64,000 nt of DNA, from NCBI GenBank assembly GCA_025964555.1, contig JAOPYQ010000019.1, positions 38,309 to 102,308 of the forward strand, read 5' to 3'. Of this stretch, positions 50,820 to 59,556 are shown piece after piece; position 1 is the stretch's first letter, and each line of letters begins with the position of its first letter. The position numbers and the translations under genes are program-made. The stretch comes from Thermoleophilia bacterium (GTDB lineage Bacteria; Actinomycetota; Thermoleophilia; Gaiellales; SKUG01). The notes below the pieces were generated by a model. The model saw only the letters and a list, made by a program, of their open reading frames with translations, was not told where the DNA came from and made no database searches.

Positions 50820-52124
50820 ATGCGACGCCATCGCCGCATATCCGCAGCTTCATCCGACCAACGCCCGACCTGGCAGCGCGACGTGCGCCTGCTGGCGTCG
50901 AGCCGCGGCATCTCCATGGCCGGCGCCGAGGCCGGGCACATCGCGCTGCTCGCGCTCGCCTGGCACCTGACCGGCAGCGCCAGCCAGGCGTCGCTCGTGC
51001 TGCTCGCAGCGGTCTTCGCCCGGACACTCGGCGCTCCGCTGTCGGGCTGGATCGGCGACCACTGCGACCGGCGACGCGTGATCATCGGCGGCGAGCTCGG
51101 CGTTGCGGTGTCGCTGTGCGCGATGGCGGCGTCGCAGTCGATGCCGCAGCTGCTCGTGGCGTGCGTGTTCCATGCGTTCGCCGCGTCGACGTGCGGGTCC
51201 GCGCTCGATGCCTCGGTGGCGAGCCTGGTTCCGGCGAACGACCTGTCGAAGGCGAACTCGACGCTCGGGATGGCGAGGACGGCCGGGCACATGCTCGGTC
51301 CCGTGCTCGGTGGCCTGGCGGTGGCGGGCTTCGGCGCGCGGTCGGCGTTCCTGCTCGACGCCACGAGCTCGGTCATCGCGGCCGTGCTCGTGATCGGCAT
51401 CCGCGGATGCGTGGGCGGCTCGGCCGCGGCGCGATCCGAGGCGGGTCATGACGCGTCGAGCGAGGATCGCAGCATGCTCGCTGGCATGCGCGTACTGGCG
51501 ACCGATCCGGTGCTGCGACTGCTCGCGGCTGGCTGGGCCGGGATGTGCGTGTGCTTCGCGTTCATCACGGCTGCGGAGCTGCCGCTGGCGGTCGAGTTCG
51601 GCATGGACGAGCCCGGCCTCGGCATGATCGTGTCGAGCTGGTGTGCTGGTTCGCTGCTGGGCTCGTGGCTGGCGCGGCGGGTGAACGTGGAGCAGCGCGG
51701 TCCGCGCGTGCTGGTCTACAACGCCCTCGCGTGTTCGGTGGTCTTCGCGGCGACGGGGCTCGTGCCGGCGTTCTGGTGCGTGCTCGTGCTCATGGCGATC
51801 GGTGGCTTCTCGATGTCGCTCGCCGATGTCGTGGAGATGACGATCATCCAGCAGCGGGTCGAGGACGGCGTGCGCGCTCGCGTGCTCGCCGCGTACGGCG
51901 CGCTGTTCAGCGCGATCTGGGGCACCAACCTCGCGATCGCCGGACTGTTCGTCGACGCGTTCTCGCCCGGAGCGGCATACGTCTACGGCGGCGTCTGGTG
52001 CCTGGTCGGCGCGATCGGCTTCACCGCGCTCGGCGTGATGCTGCGGCGCCAGCTGTTGCAGCACACGCTGCGCGTGATGCGACCGCGGCACGCGCTCGAG
52101 ACGGAGCTCGCCGAGAGCGCGTGA
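50820..52124 (+). CDS. MFS transporter, MFS_3 family, with attenuator-like leader
   Basis: The product has 434 residues and about 11-12 helices. MFS signature GWIGDHCDRRRVIIGGEL follows the second helix. The general form (TWQRDVRLLASSRGISMAG at the start, LDASVASLVPANDLSKAN, and IIQQRVEDGVRARV late) is that of MFS_3 exporters, and it differs from the EntS-like protein at 4691. GAGG seven bases before the ATG supports the start. The leader ORF and hairpins upstream suggest induction when translation or the leader structure is disturbed, as in some antibiotic exporters (inference). A long palindrome lies 12 bases after its stop. Confidence 0.88.
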   Translation: MRRHRRISAASSDQRPTWQRDVRLLASSRGISMAGAEAGHIALLALAWHLTGSASQASLVLLAAVFARTLGAPLSGWIGDHCDRRRVIIGGELGVAVSLCAMAASQSMPQLLVACVFHAFAASTCGSALDASVASLVPANDLSKANSTLGMARTAGHMLGPVLGGLAVAGFGARSAFLLDATSSVIAAVLVIGIRGCVGGSAAARSEAGHDASSEDRSMLAGMRVLATDPVLRLLAAGWAGMCVCFAFITAAELPLAVEFGMDEPGLGMIVSSWCAGSLLGSWLARRVNVEQRGPRVLVYNALACSVVFAATGLVPAFWCVLVLMAIGGFSMSLADVVEMTIIQQRVEDGVRARVLAAYGALFSAIWGTNLAIAGLFVDAFSPGAAYVYGGVWCLVGAIGFTALGVMLRRQLLQHTLRVMRPRHALETELAESA

Positions 52125-52135
52125 TCCGATCGCAA

Positions 52136-52194
52136 CGAGGCATGTGCGTCATCAATGTCACGATGGACGTGACGAACATGACGCACATGCCTCG
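52136..52194. repeat. Intergenic palindromic element, copy C (longest)
   Basis: Perfect 17-base arms CGAGGCATGTGCGTCAT (52136-52152) and ATGACGCACATGCCTCG (52178-52194) enclose a second perfect stem GTCACG/CGTGAC (52157-52162 and 52168-52173) with a 5-base loop. It starts 12 bases after the MFS stop, between convergent genes. Sixteen bases at its right side are identical to copy B at 21651-21666, and both have 27 bases between TGCGTCA and TGACGCA. Confidence 0.75.
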
Positions 52195-52230
52195 GGTGGG
52201 CCGATGATGTCGCCGATGGGCGGGCGGAGC

Positions 52231-52590
52231 TCAGTCTCGGCTCAGCTGCGCGAGCACGATGCCCGCGGCGACCGGGGCGAGCAGGCCGGCGGCGGCTCCG
52301 ATCGCGGCGCCGACACCGCGTGCGGCGATCGGTGACAGCCCTGCGGGCGCGAGGCCCTTGAGGAGGAATGCACCGGCGACGGCGCCGCCGGTAATGGAGG
52401 CACCCCAGCCGAGCTCGGACGAGCCGGTCTTGGCTTCCACGGCGGTCTGCACGCCGCTCGCGACGATGCCGGTGGCGACGCCCAGGCCGATCGCCGTGAC
52501 CGAACCACCTGCGCGAAGCGCGGCGAACCCACCGCCGACTGCAGCACCTGCCCCGACATACGCAGCTGCACGCGTCTTCGAGATCTCCAT
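52231..52590 (-). CDS. Small Gly/Ala-rich hydrophobic protein
   Basis: The product has 119 residues from the ATG at 52590. Nearly the whole chain after residue 8 is hydrophobic, with Gly every three to five residues (VGAGAAVGGGFAALRAGG and GVGAAIGAAAGLLAPVAAG), like glycine-zipper membrane proteins. About four helices can be drawn. I do not recognise the family. It is convergent with the MFS gene and lies 225 bases downstream of clpC on the same strand; that gap shows no gene. Confidence 0.6.
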   Translation of the reverse strand: MEISKTRAAAYVGAGAAVGGGFAALRAGGSVTAIGLGVATGIVASGVQTAVEAKTGSSELGWGASITGGAVAGAFLLKGLAPAGLSPIAARGVGAAIGAAAGLLAPVAAGIVLAQLSRD

Positions 52591-52815
52591 GGTCACACGT
52601 CCCGTTCGGTCCGACGTCGTCGGATCGTCCACTGCGCAGGCGTTGTCCAGACGCCTGCCGCTCCACCCTGAGTGTCGCGAACGTGTCGATCTTCGTTCCA
52701 TCGACGTCCCGGGCCAATCCCCCACGAAGACGAGCGGGCGACCCGAAGGCCGCCCGCTGCGTCAGTGCGTGTCGCCTCGCGAGCATCACGCCCGCGAGGA
52801 ATCAGTCCGCGAGGA

Positions 52816-55380
52816 TCACTCCCCGTCGACGGATCCGTCCTCGACATCGTCGGGCTCGGCCGCTCCAACGGCTGCGGGCTCCGGCTCCTTCTTGGTCCGC
52901 GGCTTGCGCGGTGCCTTGATGCGAACCTCGGTCTGCTTCGGCTCCGTCTTGTGACGGTCGACCACGATGGTCGAACCCGACACCGGCGACTTGCCGAGCA
53001 TCGCGTCGGCGATGTGGTCCTCGACCAGGCGCTGGATGGCACGCTTCATCGGTCGCGCACCCATGGCCGGATCGTAGCCCTCCTCCTGGAGCAGCTCGAA
53101 CGCCGATTCCGTGAGCTCGAGCTTGAGGTCATGGTCGGCCATCTGCTTGTGCAGGCGCCGCATGAGGAGCGTCGTGATCTCGCGGATCTCGGGCTTGGTG
53201 AGCTTGTGGAAGACGATGACCTCGTCGATGCGGTTGAGGAGCTCGGGGCGGAAGTGCTTCTTGAGCTCTCCCATGACCTTGCCCTTCATGTCGTCATGCG
53301 TCATGCCCGCATCGCCCGCACCCATCGAGAAGCCCAGGCTCACGTTCTTCGTGATGAGGGCTGCGCCGATGTTGCTCGTCATGATGACGATCACGTTGCG
53401 GAAGTCGACGTGTCGACCCTGCGAATCCGTGACGCGGCCGTCCTCGAGCATCTGCAGGAGGATGTTGAACACGTCCGGGTGCGCCTTCTCGACCTCGTCG
53501 AGCAGCACCACCGAGTACGGCTTGCGGCGCACGGCCTCGGTGAGCTGGCCGCCCTCCTCGTAGCCGACGTAGCCCGGAGGCGAGCCGACGAGGCGCGAGA
53601 CCGCGTGCTTCTCCATGTACTCGGACATGTCGATCTGGATCATCGCGTCCTGGTCGCCGAACAGGAACTCGGCGAGCGTTCGCGCGAGCTCGGTCTTGCC
53701 GACGCCCGACGGTCCGAGGAACATGAACGAGCCGGTCGGTCGCTTCGGATCCTTGATGCCCGCGCGGGCACGGCGGATCGCCTTGGCGACTGCCGTGATC
53801 GCAGCCTCCTGACCGATGACGCGCTTGTGGAGCTCGTCCTCCATGCGGACGAGCTTCTGCGTCTCGGCCTCCGTCAGCTTGAAGACCGGGATGCCGGTCC
53901 ACATGCTGACGATGTCGGCGATCTCCTCCTCGCCGACCTCGGGCTGCGGGGTGTCGTCGGACGCCTCCCAGTTCTCCTCGAGGTCGCGCTTCTTCTGGAC
54001 GAGCTTGCGCTCCTGGTCGCGCAGGTTGGCAGCGTTCTCGAACTCCTGCTGCTCGATCGCCCGCTCCTTGTCGCGGCGGACGGTCTCGATCTCCTGCTCG
54101 AGCTCCTTGTAGCGCGGCGGCGACGTCATCGTCTTGATGCGCAGTCGCGAAGCTGCCTCGTCGATGAGGTCGATCGCCTTGTCCGGGAGCTGTCGCTCCT
54201 GGATGTAGCGGTCGGCCAGCACGCACGCGGCCTCGAGCGCCTCGTCGGTGATCTTCACGCGATGGTGCTGCTCGTAGCGCTCGCGCAGTCCCTTGAGGAT
54301 GAGGACGGCGTCCTCGATGTTCGGGGGCTCGACTCGGACCTGCTGGAAGCGTCGCTCCAGCGCGCTGTCCTTCTCGACGTACTTGCGGTACTCGTCGAGG
54401 GTCGTCGCGCCGATCGTCTGCAGCTCGCCACGGGCGAGGGCCGGCTTGAGGATCGAGGCCGCGTCGATCGCGCCCTCGGCGGCGCCGGCGCCGACCAGGT
54501 TGTGGAGCTCGTCGATGAACAGGACGATGTCACCGCGCTGGGTGATCTCCTTCATGACCTTCTTGAGGCGCTCCTCGAACTCACCGCGATACTTGGAGCC
54601 CGCGACGAGCGCTGCGAGGTCGAGCGTGTAGATCTGCTTGTCGCGCAGCAGCTCCGGCACCTGGCCGGTGATGATGCGCTGGGCGAGACCCTCGACGACG
54701 GCGGTCTTGCCGACACCCGGCTCGCCGATGAGCACCGGGTTGTTCTTCGTTCGGCGCGACAGGATCTGCATGACGCGCTCGATCTCCTGCTGTCGACCGA
54801 CAACGGGATCGAGCTTGCCGTCCTGGGCGAGCTTGGTGAGGTTGCGGCCGAACTGGTCGAGCAGCTTGGAGCTGCCGCCCTTGCCCGACTTGCCACCGGC
54901 TGCCGCGCCTTCGCCGGACGCGCCCGAGCCGCGCTGCTGCCGGCCGGGACCGCTCAGCATGCGGATGATCTCGTTGCGGATCTTCTCGGCGTCCGCGTCG
55001 AAGTCGAGCAGGATGCGAGCGGCGACGCCTTCGTTCTCGCGAACGAGGCCGAGCAGGATGTGCTCGGTGCCGATGTAGTTGTGGCCGAGGCTCAGCGCCT
55101 CGCGCAGGGCGAGTTCGAGGACCTTCTTGGCACGCGGCGTGAACGGGATCTGTCCGCTCGTCGCCTCGTCGCCCTGACCGACGATCCGGGCAACCTGCTG
55201 GCGTACTTCTTCGACCGTGATGTCGAGGGAGTCGAGCACGCGGTCCGCCAGGCCATCTTCCTCGCGGAGGAGGCCGAGCAGGATTTGCTCGGTGCCGATG
55301 TAGTTGTGCTTGAGCGCACGGGCTTCGTCCTGTGCCAGGACGACGACCTGTCGTGCTCGCTCCGTGAAGCGTTCGAACAT
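52816..55380 (-). CDS. clpC: ATP-dependent Clp protease ATP-binding subunit ClpC
   Basis: The product has 854 residues. Two N-terminal Clp repeats ([16 protein letters not shown] and [16 protein letters not shown]) precede AAA+ module 1 (Walker A GEPGVGKT, Walker [15 protein letters not shown]), a UVR-type coiled-coil (about 420-460) and AAA+ module 2 (Walker [30 protein letters not shown]). A Lys/Pro/Glu-rich acidic tail follows. It unfolds proteins for ClpP. GGAGGGAGG lies 5 bases before the ATG. No ctsR or mcsAB genes are next to it, unlike Bacillus. Confidence 0.97.
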   Translation of the reverse strand: MFERFTERARQVVVLAQDEARALKHNYIGTEQILLGLLREEDGLADRVLDSLDITVEEVRQQVARIVGQGDEATSGQIPFTPRAKKVLELALREALSLGHNYIGTEHILLGLVRENEGVAARILLDFDADAEKIRNEIIRMLSGPGRQQRGSGASGEGAAAGGKSGKGGSSKLLDQFGRNLTKLAQDGKLDPVVGRQQEIERVMQILSRRTKNNPVLIGEPGVGKTAVVEGLAQRIITGQVPELLRDKQIYTLDLAALVAGSKYRGEFEERLKKVMKEITQRGDIVLFIDELHNLVGAGAAEGAIDAASILKPALARGELQTIGATTLDEYRKYVEKDSALERRFQQVRVEPPNIEDAVLILKGLRERYEQHHRVKITDEALEAACVLADRYIQERQLPDKAIDLIDEAASRLRIKTMTSPPRYKELEQEIETVRRDKERAIEQQEFENAANLRDQERKLVQKKRDLEENWEASDDTPQPEVGEEEIADIVSMWTGIPVFKLTEAETQKLVRMEDELHKRVIGQEAAITAVAKAIRRARAGIKDPKRPTGSFMFLGPSGVGKTELARTLAEFLFGDQDAMIQIDMSEYMEKHAVSRLVGSPPGYVGYEEGGQLTEAVRRKPYSVVLLDEVEKAHPDVFNILLQMLEDGRVTDSQGRHVDFRNVIVIMTSNIGAALITKNVSLGFSMGAGDAGMTHDDMKGKVMGELKKHFRPELLNRIDEVIVFHKLTKPEIREITTLLMRRLHKQMADHDLKLELTESAFELLQEEGYDPAMGARPMKRAIQRLVEDHIADAMLGKSPVSGSTIVVDRHKTEPKQTEVRIKAPRKPRTKKEPEPAAVGAAEPDDVEDGSVDGE

Positions 55381-55672
55381 GGTGTCCTCCCTCCCTCGCG
55401 GTCTTCGCGAGTGCTGGTTGAGCGCCCGGGTGGCGCCCCTCCAAAATCTTCTACGGTCCGTTCGCGCCGTGGCTTGAACGCAGACCCCGTCGAATGGGGT
55501 CCGTGTTGGCACCATACCCCCGTCGTCAAATCCGGCAAACGCCTTCGGCGCGTGTTTGGAAACCTGCTGGAAGGATGTCGGATTTGCCCCGAAAACGGCG
55601 AGATTTCGTCACGTGTCGGCCATCGAGCGGAGCGATGGAGGTAACGGGGCTCGTCGCTGGGCATGCGAGACC
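55381..55672. other. 292-base divergent region upstream of clpC
   Basis: No gene is seen. On the minus strand TTTGCC and TATGGT, 17 bases apart near 55510-55540, could be the clpC promoter. GACCCC-gtcgaat-GGGGTC at about 55484-55502 is an inverted repeat between that promoter and the gene, a candidate operator. I do not see a CIRCE, HAIR or CtsR box. Confidence 0.4.
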
Positions 55673-56224
55673 ATGGGCGATGACCACACCACGCTGCAGG
55701 TCGACGGGGGCGGCCGCCACCCCGTCGCACCGCGCATCCTGCTGCGAGCGATAGCCGCGGTCGACGATCTCGTGCACGTGGTCATCGCCATCATGTTGCT
55801 CGCGTTGGCGGTTGCCGTGATCGGCCACACCGTGGTGGAGCTGTTCCAATCGGACCTTCCGTTCGCGCTCGCTGTCACCTACGCGGTCAACGGGGTGCTC
55901 TTCGTCATCATCCTCATGGAGATCCTTCGAACCGTGGTGGCCCACTTCACGCACGGGACCTTCCAGCTGCTGCCGTTCATCGCCATCGGCATCATCAGCG
56001 CGGTGCGGCACATCCTCACGGTGGGCTCGGCCCTGACGATCGGCACCACCCTCGACGAGGACGACTTCAATCGCCTGCTGCTGGAGCTGCTCGTCAACAC
56101 CGGCGTCGCGCTCGGCCTCGTGGTTGCGCTCGTGCTGCTTCGCCGCACGATGCGCGCCGGCGAGGACCTGGTCGACGGCGGCACCACGGCGACCGCGCCC
56201 GAGCTCGTACAGGATCGGCGCTGA
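55673..56224 (+). CDS. PsiE-like membrane protein
   Basis: The product has 183 residues with four hydrophobic helices at about 25-55, 62-85, 100-120 and 135-158. The conserved core ILMEILRTVVAHF followed by LPFIAIGIISAVRHIL is typical of PsiE-like (phosphate-starvation-inducible E) proteins, whose function is unknown. The start ATG at 55673 is chosen by family length; the frame remains open upstream. It is divergent from clpC. Confidence 0.85.
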   Translation: MGDDHTTLQVDGGGRHPVAPRILLRAIAAVDDLVHVVIAIMLLALAVAVIGHTVVELFQSDLPFALAVTYAVNGVLFVIILMEILRTVVAHFTHGTFQLLPFIAIGIISAVRHILTVGSALTIGTTLDEDDFNRLLLELLVNTGVALGLVVALVLLRRTMRAGEDLVDGGTTATAPELVQDRR

Positions 56225-56249
56225 CAGCGCACATCGACGTGACGTGTCT

Positions 56250-57542
56250 CTAGCCGGCCTGCTGCTGCGAATGCTGCGAGGCGAGGCTGGCGAGCCACTG
56301 CTGCCAGGCGGCGTCCTGCTCGGCGCGACGCTGTTCGGCGCGCTGCTCGGACATCTGCTGGTCCGCGCGCTTCTTGTCGGCGCGCTTGTCGTCGATGCGA
56401 CGCTCCTCGGCGCGCTGCTCCTCGCGACGGCGGCCGTCCTCGCGCATGCGGTCCATGCGCCGGTTGAAGTCCGCGACGAGCGTGCGGGTCATCTCGCTCG
56501 CCATCGACTTGAGGCGGACGCTGCCGCCAGGAGTCTTCTCCTGCTCGACGGACGTCTCCATCGCGCCCACGACGCGCTTGATCTCTGCGTCGGTCGCGCC
56601 CTCGGCGCGGAGGGCGGCGACGATTTCGTCGACGGGCAGGTCGCTCGTGCCACGCATCGTGTTGCCGGCGAGTGCGTCCTCGCCGGCGGCGGTCATCTGG
56701 CCGCTCGACTTGCTGTCGACGACCTTGGCGAGCTTGTCGACGTACGCCTTCTGGCGCTCGTAGCCGGCCTCGAGGTCGGTGACGAGCTTGGCGACGTCGG
56801 CGCCGCCGCCCTGCGAGAGCTCGAACTTCGCGGAGTCGAGCTGCGTCTTGACGATCTCGAGTCGCGCGGCGGCTTCGGTCGCGTCGATGACCAGGCGCTG
56901 CGCGAGCGCCTCGGCCTGCTCGCGCGTCTGCGGCTGGAAGGTCTCGGGGTCCCACGTGCCCGTGGATGCGGAGACGAGCTTCGTCGCGAGCGGGAAGTCG
57001 GTCACGAGCGATGCGGAGATGTTCTTGAGGCGTGCCTCGCTCTGGCGCACGCGCACCTCGTACAGCTCGCGCTGTTCCGCGACGGCGATCGAGTTCGCGT
57101 CAGGGGCCGCGTTGGACCCCTGGGTGGTGCCGGTGGTGGTGCCGCCGGTGTCGCCGCCGCCGGTCACGCCGCCCGGTCGTTCGCCGCCGATGCCGTTGCC
57201 GGGGTCGGTGCCGGCGCCCGTGCTTCCGTCGGCGCCGCCAGGAACCCCGCCGGTGCTGACAGGCGTTGCAGCCTGCTGCGCGACACGCAGTCGCTGGAGC
57301 GCTGCCTGCTCCTGCAACGCGAGCGAGCGGTCGTCGAACTCACCCGAGGCGCCGCGCTGGTAGACGGTCGCCATCGTGTCGGAAAACTCGTGCTGGAAGA
57401 CGGTACCGAATCGACTGGCGACCTGCGAGGCAGCACTCGGCCCACCCGGCGTGGCGCCGGGTCCGAGCGTCGGCTGCTGACCGTTCGCCCCGTAAGGCGA
57501 GCGGTTGCCGACGACTGCCGTGATGTCGTTGAGCAACGACAC
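56250..57542 (-). CDS. Coiled-coil protein with disordered N-terminal linker, unknown function
   Basis: The product has 430 residues from the GTG at 57542. Residues about 60-165 include a Gly/Thr/Pro-rich disordered linker; then comes a helical part (165-350) with Glu/Ala/Arg heptads, and a very charged tail (about 375-420) of repeats such as RREEQRAEERR and KRADQQMSEQR, almost surely a long helix. It ends in Gln/Ser/Ala. There is no signal peptide or membrane helix. I do not recognise the family. GAGGGG about 10 bases before the GTG supports the start. Confidence 0.65.
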   Translation of the reverse strand: MSLLNDITAVVGNRSPYGANGQQPTLGPGATPGGPSAASQVASRFGTVFQHEFSDTMATVYQRGASGEFDDRSLALQEQAALQRLRVAQQAATPVSTGGVPGGADGSTGAGTDPGNGIGGERPGGVTGGGDTGGTTTGTTQGSNAAPDANSIAVAEQRELYEVRVRQSEARLKNISASLVTDFPLATKLVSASTGTWDPETFQPQTREQAEALAQRLVIDATEAAARLEIVKTQLDSAKFELSQGGGADVAKLVTDLEAGYERQKAYVDKLAKVVDSKSSGQMTAAGEDALAGNTMRGTSDLPVDEIVAALRAEGATDAEIKRVVGAMETSVEQEKTPGGSVRLKSMASEMTRTLVADFNRRMDRMREDGRRREEQRAEERRIDDKRADKKRADQQMSEQRAEQRRAEQDAAWQQWLASLASQHSQQQAG

Positions 57543-57781
57543 GCTGCGTGGTCCCCTCTCGGGCCTCGCGTCGCGGTGGCATCCCCTCGATGCACGTCCA
57601 TCCATGTATGTGCGAACGACTGCCTACGCGCGTCCTGCGCTGCCGTTCCAAGGTTCCCCACCGGTCCGAGACCGGTTCTTCCCCAGTGAGGAGTACCGGG
57701 TCCTGGGACTCGGAGCTTCCTCATCCGAGTCTCGAAAACGGGAACGATTCCGTTGCAGTCGGTACCCTCGCTCGCGAAGGG
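57543..57781. other. 239-base intergenic stretch with hairpins
   Basis: No gene. It contains CCGGTC-cga-GACCGG near 57660-57675, GACTCGG/CCGAGTC with an 11-base loop near 57707-57731 and a short ACGG/CCGT pair near 57738-57755. On the minus strand these follow the zinc-ribbon gene, so one or more probably act as its terminator. Confidence 0.4.
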
Positions 57782-58210
57782 TCAGATGAACAGCTGACCG
57801 AAGAAGAACGCAACGTCGCCGAGCATGCCGCGTGCCGTGCCGTCGCCGCCGCCAGCGGTCGTGGCCCTTGGTTCCTTCGGCGCCTTGGTTCGTCCGCGGA
57901 GGATGTCGAGCTCGGATGCGTCGAGCCACACGCCGTGCTGGCTGCACCAGTCGATCTCGGTCGAGGTGCGACCGTCGCGCGCCGTTCGCAGGGGCGAGTC
58001 GCAGTAGGGACAGCGTCGATCGGCGCGCTGGCGAATCTCGTCGACGGGCAGTCCGCCTGCCTCGTGTGCCGCCTGGCCCGGCTGCACGAGCGCGTGCAGG
58101 TCGAGTGCGCCGATCCACATGCCGCCGCACGACCCGCACGAGCGGACGTCGCAGCCATCGACCTGGTCGACGGCGAGCAGCTCCGCACAGACCGGGCATC
58201 GAGCCGACAC
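57782..58210 (-). CDS. Double zf-TFIIB zinc-ribbon protein
   Basis: The product has 142 residues. Two zf-TFIIB ribbons are visible: CPVCAELL with CGSCGGMWIGALDLHAL near residue 4, and CPYCDSPL with a CSQHGVWLDASEL near residue 70. The second replaces the usual last CxxC by CxxH. The C-terminal 40 residues are Gly/Ala-rich and end hydrophobic. The GTG start lies one base after the stop of the DNA methyltransferase gene, so the two are co-translated, and the ribbon protein may act with the methyltransferase (inference). Confidence 0.82.
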   Translation of the reverse strand: MSARCPVCAELLAVDQVDGCDVRSCGSCGGMWIGALDLHALVQPGQAAHEAGGLPVDEIRQRADRRCPYCDSPLRTARDGRTSTEIDWCSQHGVWLDASELDILRGRTKAPKEPRATTAGGGDGTARGMLGDVAFFFGQLFI

Positions 58211-58211
58211 G

Positions 58212-59084
58212 TCAGCTCGCCTCCGCCTCGACCCCGGCGCCGACGCGGGTCTCGAGCCAGAACGGCTTCTGCAGCGCGGGATCGACGCACGGCTTCGGTT
58301 GCATCGGATCGAGGGCGCCGTCCCGAAGCGCCTCGACGCGCGATGCGGCAGCAGTGAGCGACGCCTCCGCGACGTCGCCTCCAACGAATGAGCAGCCCTG
58401 GCGCAGCGCGGCGACCGCGGCGGATCCCGATCCGAGGAACGGGTCGCACACGACCAGGTCGTGCGCGGCGCGCGTGCCGAAGCTCGCCGCGATCATCGCC
58501 TCGAACAGCTCGACGGGCTTCTGGGTGGGATAGCCCGCGCGATGCACGCGGCGGATGCGCCACACGTCGGACACGTCGCGCCGGGACAGCTTCGCCTTGC
58601 CGGTCGTGACGTAGAGCACGAACTCGCTCTGGCGACGGAAGTGGTGTCCCATGCCGATCGCGACCTTGTCCCACGTGATCACGTTCTTGACGTGGAAGTG
58701 CTCGCGCACGATCGAGCCGAGGGTCAGCATCGAGTACGCGTCGAACATCAGGAAGGCGGCGCGGTCGGGCCCGAGCACGCGCGCGACCTCGGCGCAGAAC
58801 GTCGCATAGTTCTCGGGGCTGTCGTCGAACTCCTCGAACCAGCGCTCGCCGTCGCCGCGCTGGTCGTACGTTCCGACGATGCGTCCGTGACCGAACGACA
58901 GGTGGCGGTTCATGCCGTTGTAGGCAGGGTCCGTGACGACCAGGTCGACGGACGCGTCCGGCATCGATCGCAGCAGACCGATCGCATCTGAGCGCATGAT
59001 GCGCGCGCTGCGTCCGTCATCGAGCGTCAGTTCGTGGGCCAGCTCGGGAGCTGGATCGACCGGTTGCTGCGCGACGGAAGGCAT
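58212..59084 (-). CDS. Orphan DNA methyltransferase (N6_N4_Mtase, beta-class order)
   Basis: The product has 290 residues. The catalytic motif DPAYNG (near 52) comes before the AdoMet-binding DPFLGSGS (near 213), the beta-class order seen in CcrM/HinfI-type enzymes; target recognition would lie between. It transfers methyl to adenine N6 or cytosine N4. There is no restriction endonuclease gene near, so it is an orphan. A Zn-ribbon gene overlaps its end. The DPAY form is less common than DPPY, and the recognised sequence cannot be told. Confidence 0.9.
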   Translation of the reverse strand: MPSVAQQPVDPAPELAHELTLDDGRSARIMRSDAIGLLRSMPDASVDLVVTDPAYNGMNRHLSFGHGRIVGTYDQRGDGERWFEEFDDSPENYATFCAEVARVLGPDRAAFLMFDAYSMLTLGSIVREHFHVKNVITWDKVAIGMGHHFRRQSEFVLYVTTGKAKLSRRDVSDVWRIRRVHRAGYPTQKPVELFEAMIAASFGTRAAHDLVVCDPFLGSGSAAVAALRQGCSFVGGDVAEASLTAAASRVEALRDGALDPMQPKPCVDPALQKPFWLETRVGAGVEAEAS

Positions 59085-59190
59085 CGCTCCCTATTCGTGG
59101 GGCGTGACTCGGTCCCTGCCGAGCCCCGTACTCCCGCCGCGTTGTCCGGACGGTGAGCTGGCCCGCCGAGGGGCGCTGACCGACGAGCAG

Positions 59191-59556
59191 CTACGCGGTC
59201 GCCGGACGGCGAGACGCGTGGTACAGCGCCATGATCCACGGCACCAGCAGGCCCACGACGCCGAGGAAGCCGAACTGCGTCGCCGCGACGCTGGCCAGGA
59301 ATCCCAGGGCCACGCAGGCGAGCGACGCAGCGACTGCGACCATGACGGCGCGCCACGCGCCCGACGCCCACCGGAGCGCCAGCAGGCCGCCAACGACGAC
59401 CGTCGCACCCGCGAAGAGCACGGCCTCGATCAGTCCATCGAGGAAACCTCCGTCGTCGACGACCGACCAGACGACCAGCCCGCCGAACCACGCGGCGATC
59501 AGGGTCCCGATCGCTGCCACGAGGACGACGAGCGATGCTCGCCAATTCAGCGTCAT
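59191..59556 (-). CDS. Small four-helix membrane protein
   Basis: The product has 121 residues with hydrophobic helices at about 8-32, 42-60, 68-88 and 92-112, and a short basic end (YHASRRPATA). I do not recognise it. The start overlaps the lysS stop by 4 bases, so it is co-translated with lysS. A 106-base gap then separates it from the methyltransferase gene; nothing else is seen in that gap. Confidence 0.7.
   Translation of the reverse strand: MTLNWRASLVVLVAAIGTLIAAWFGGLVVWSVVDDGGFLDGLIEAVLFAGATVVVGGLLALRWASGAWRAVMVAVAASLACVALGFLASVAATQFGFLGVVGLLVPWIMALYHASRRPATA

Noticed and set aside
52672..55644. 990-codon open frame on the plus strand
   Set aside because: Mirror of clpC; no start signal and no recognisable domain.
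55381..55672. CIRCE, HAIR or CtsR heat-shock operator before clpC
   Set aside because: None of these consensus sequences is present; only an unassigned GACCCC/GGGGTC repeat.
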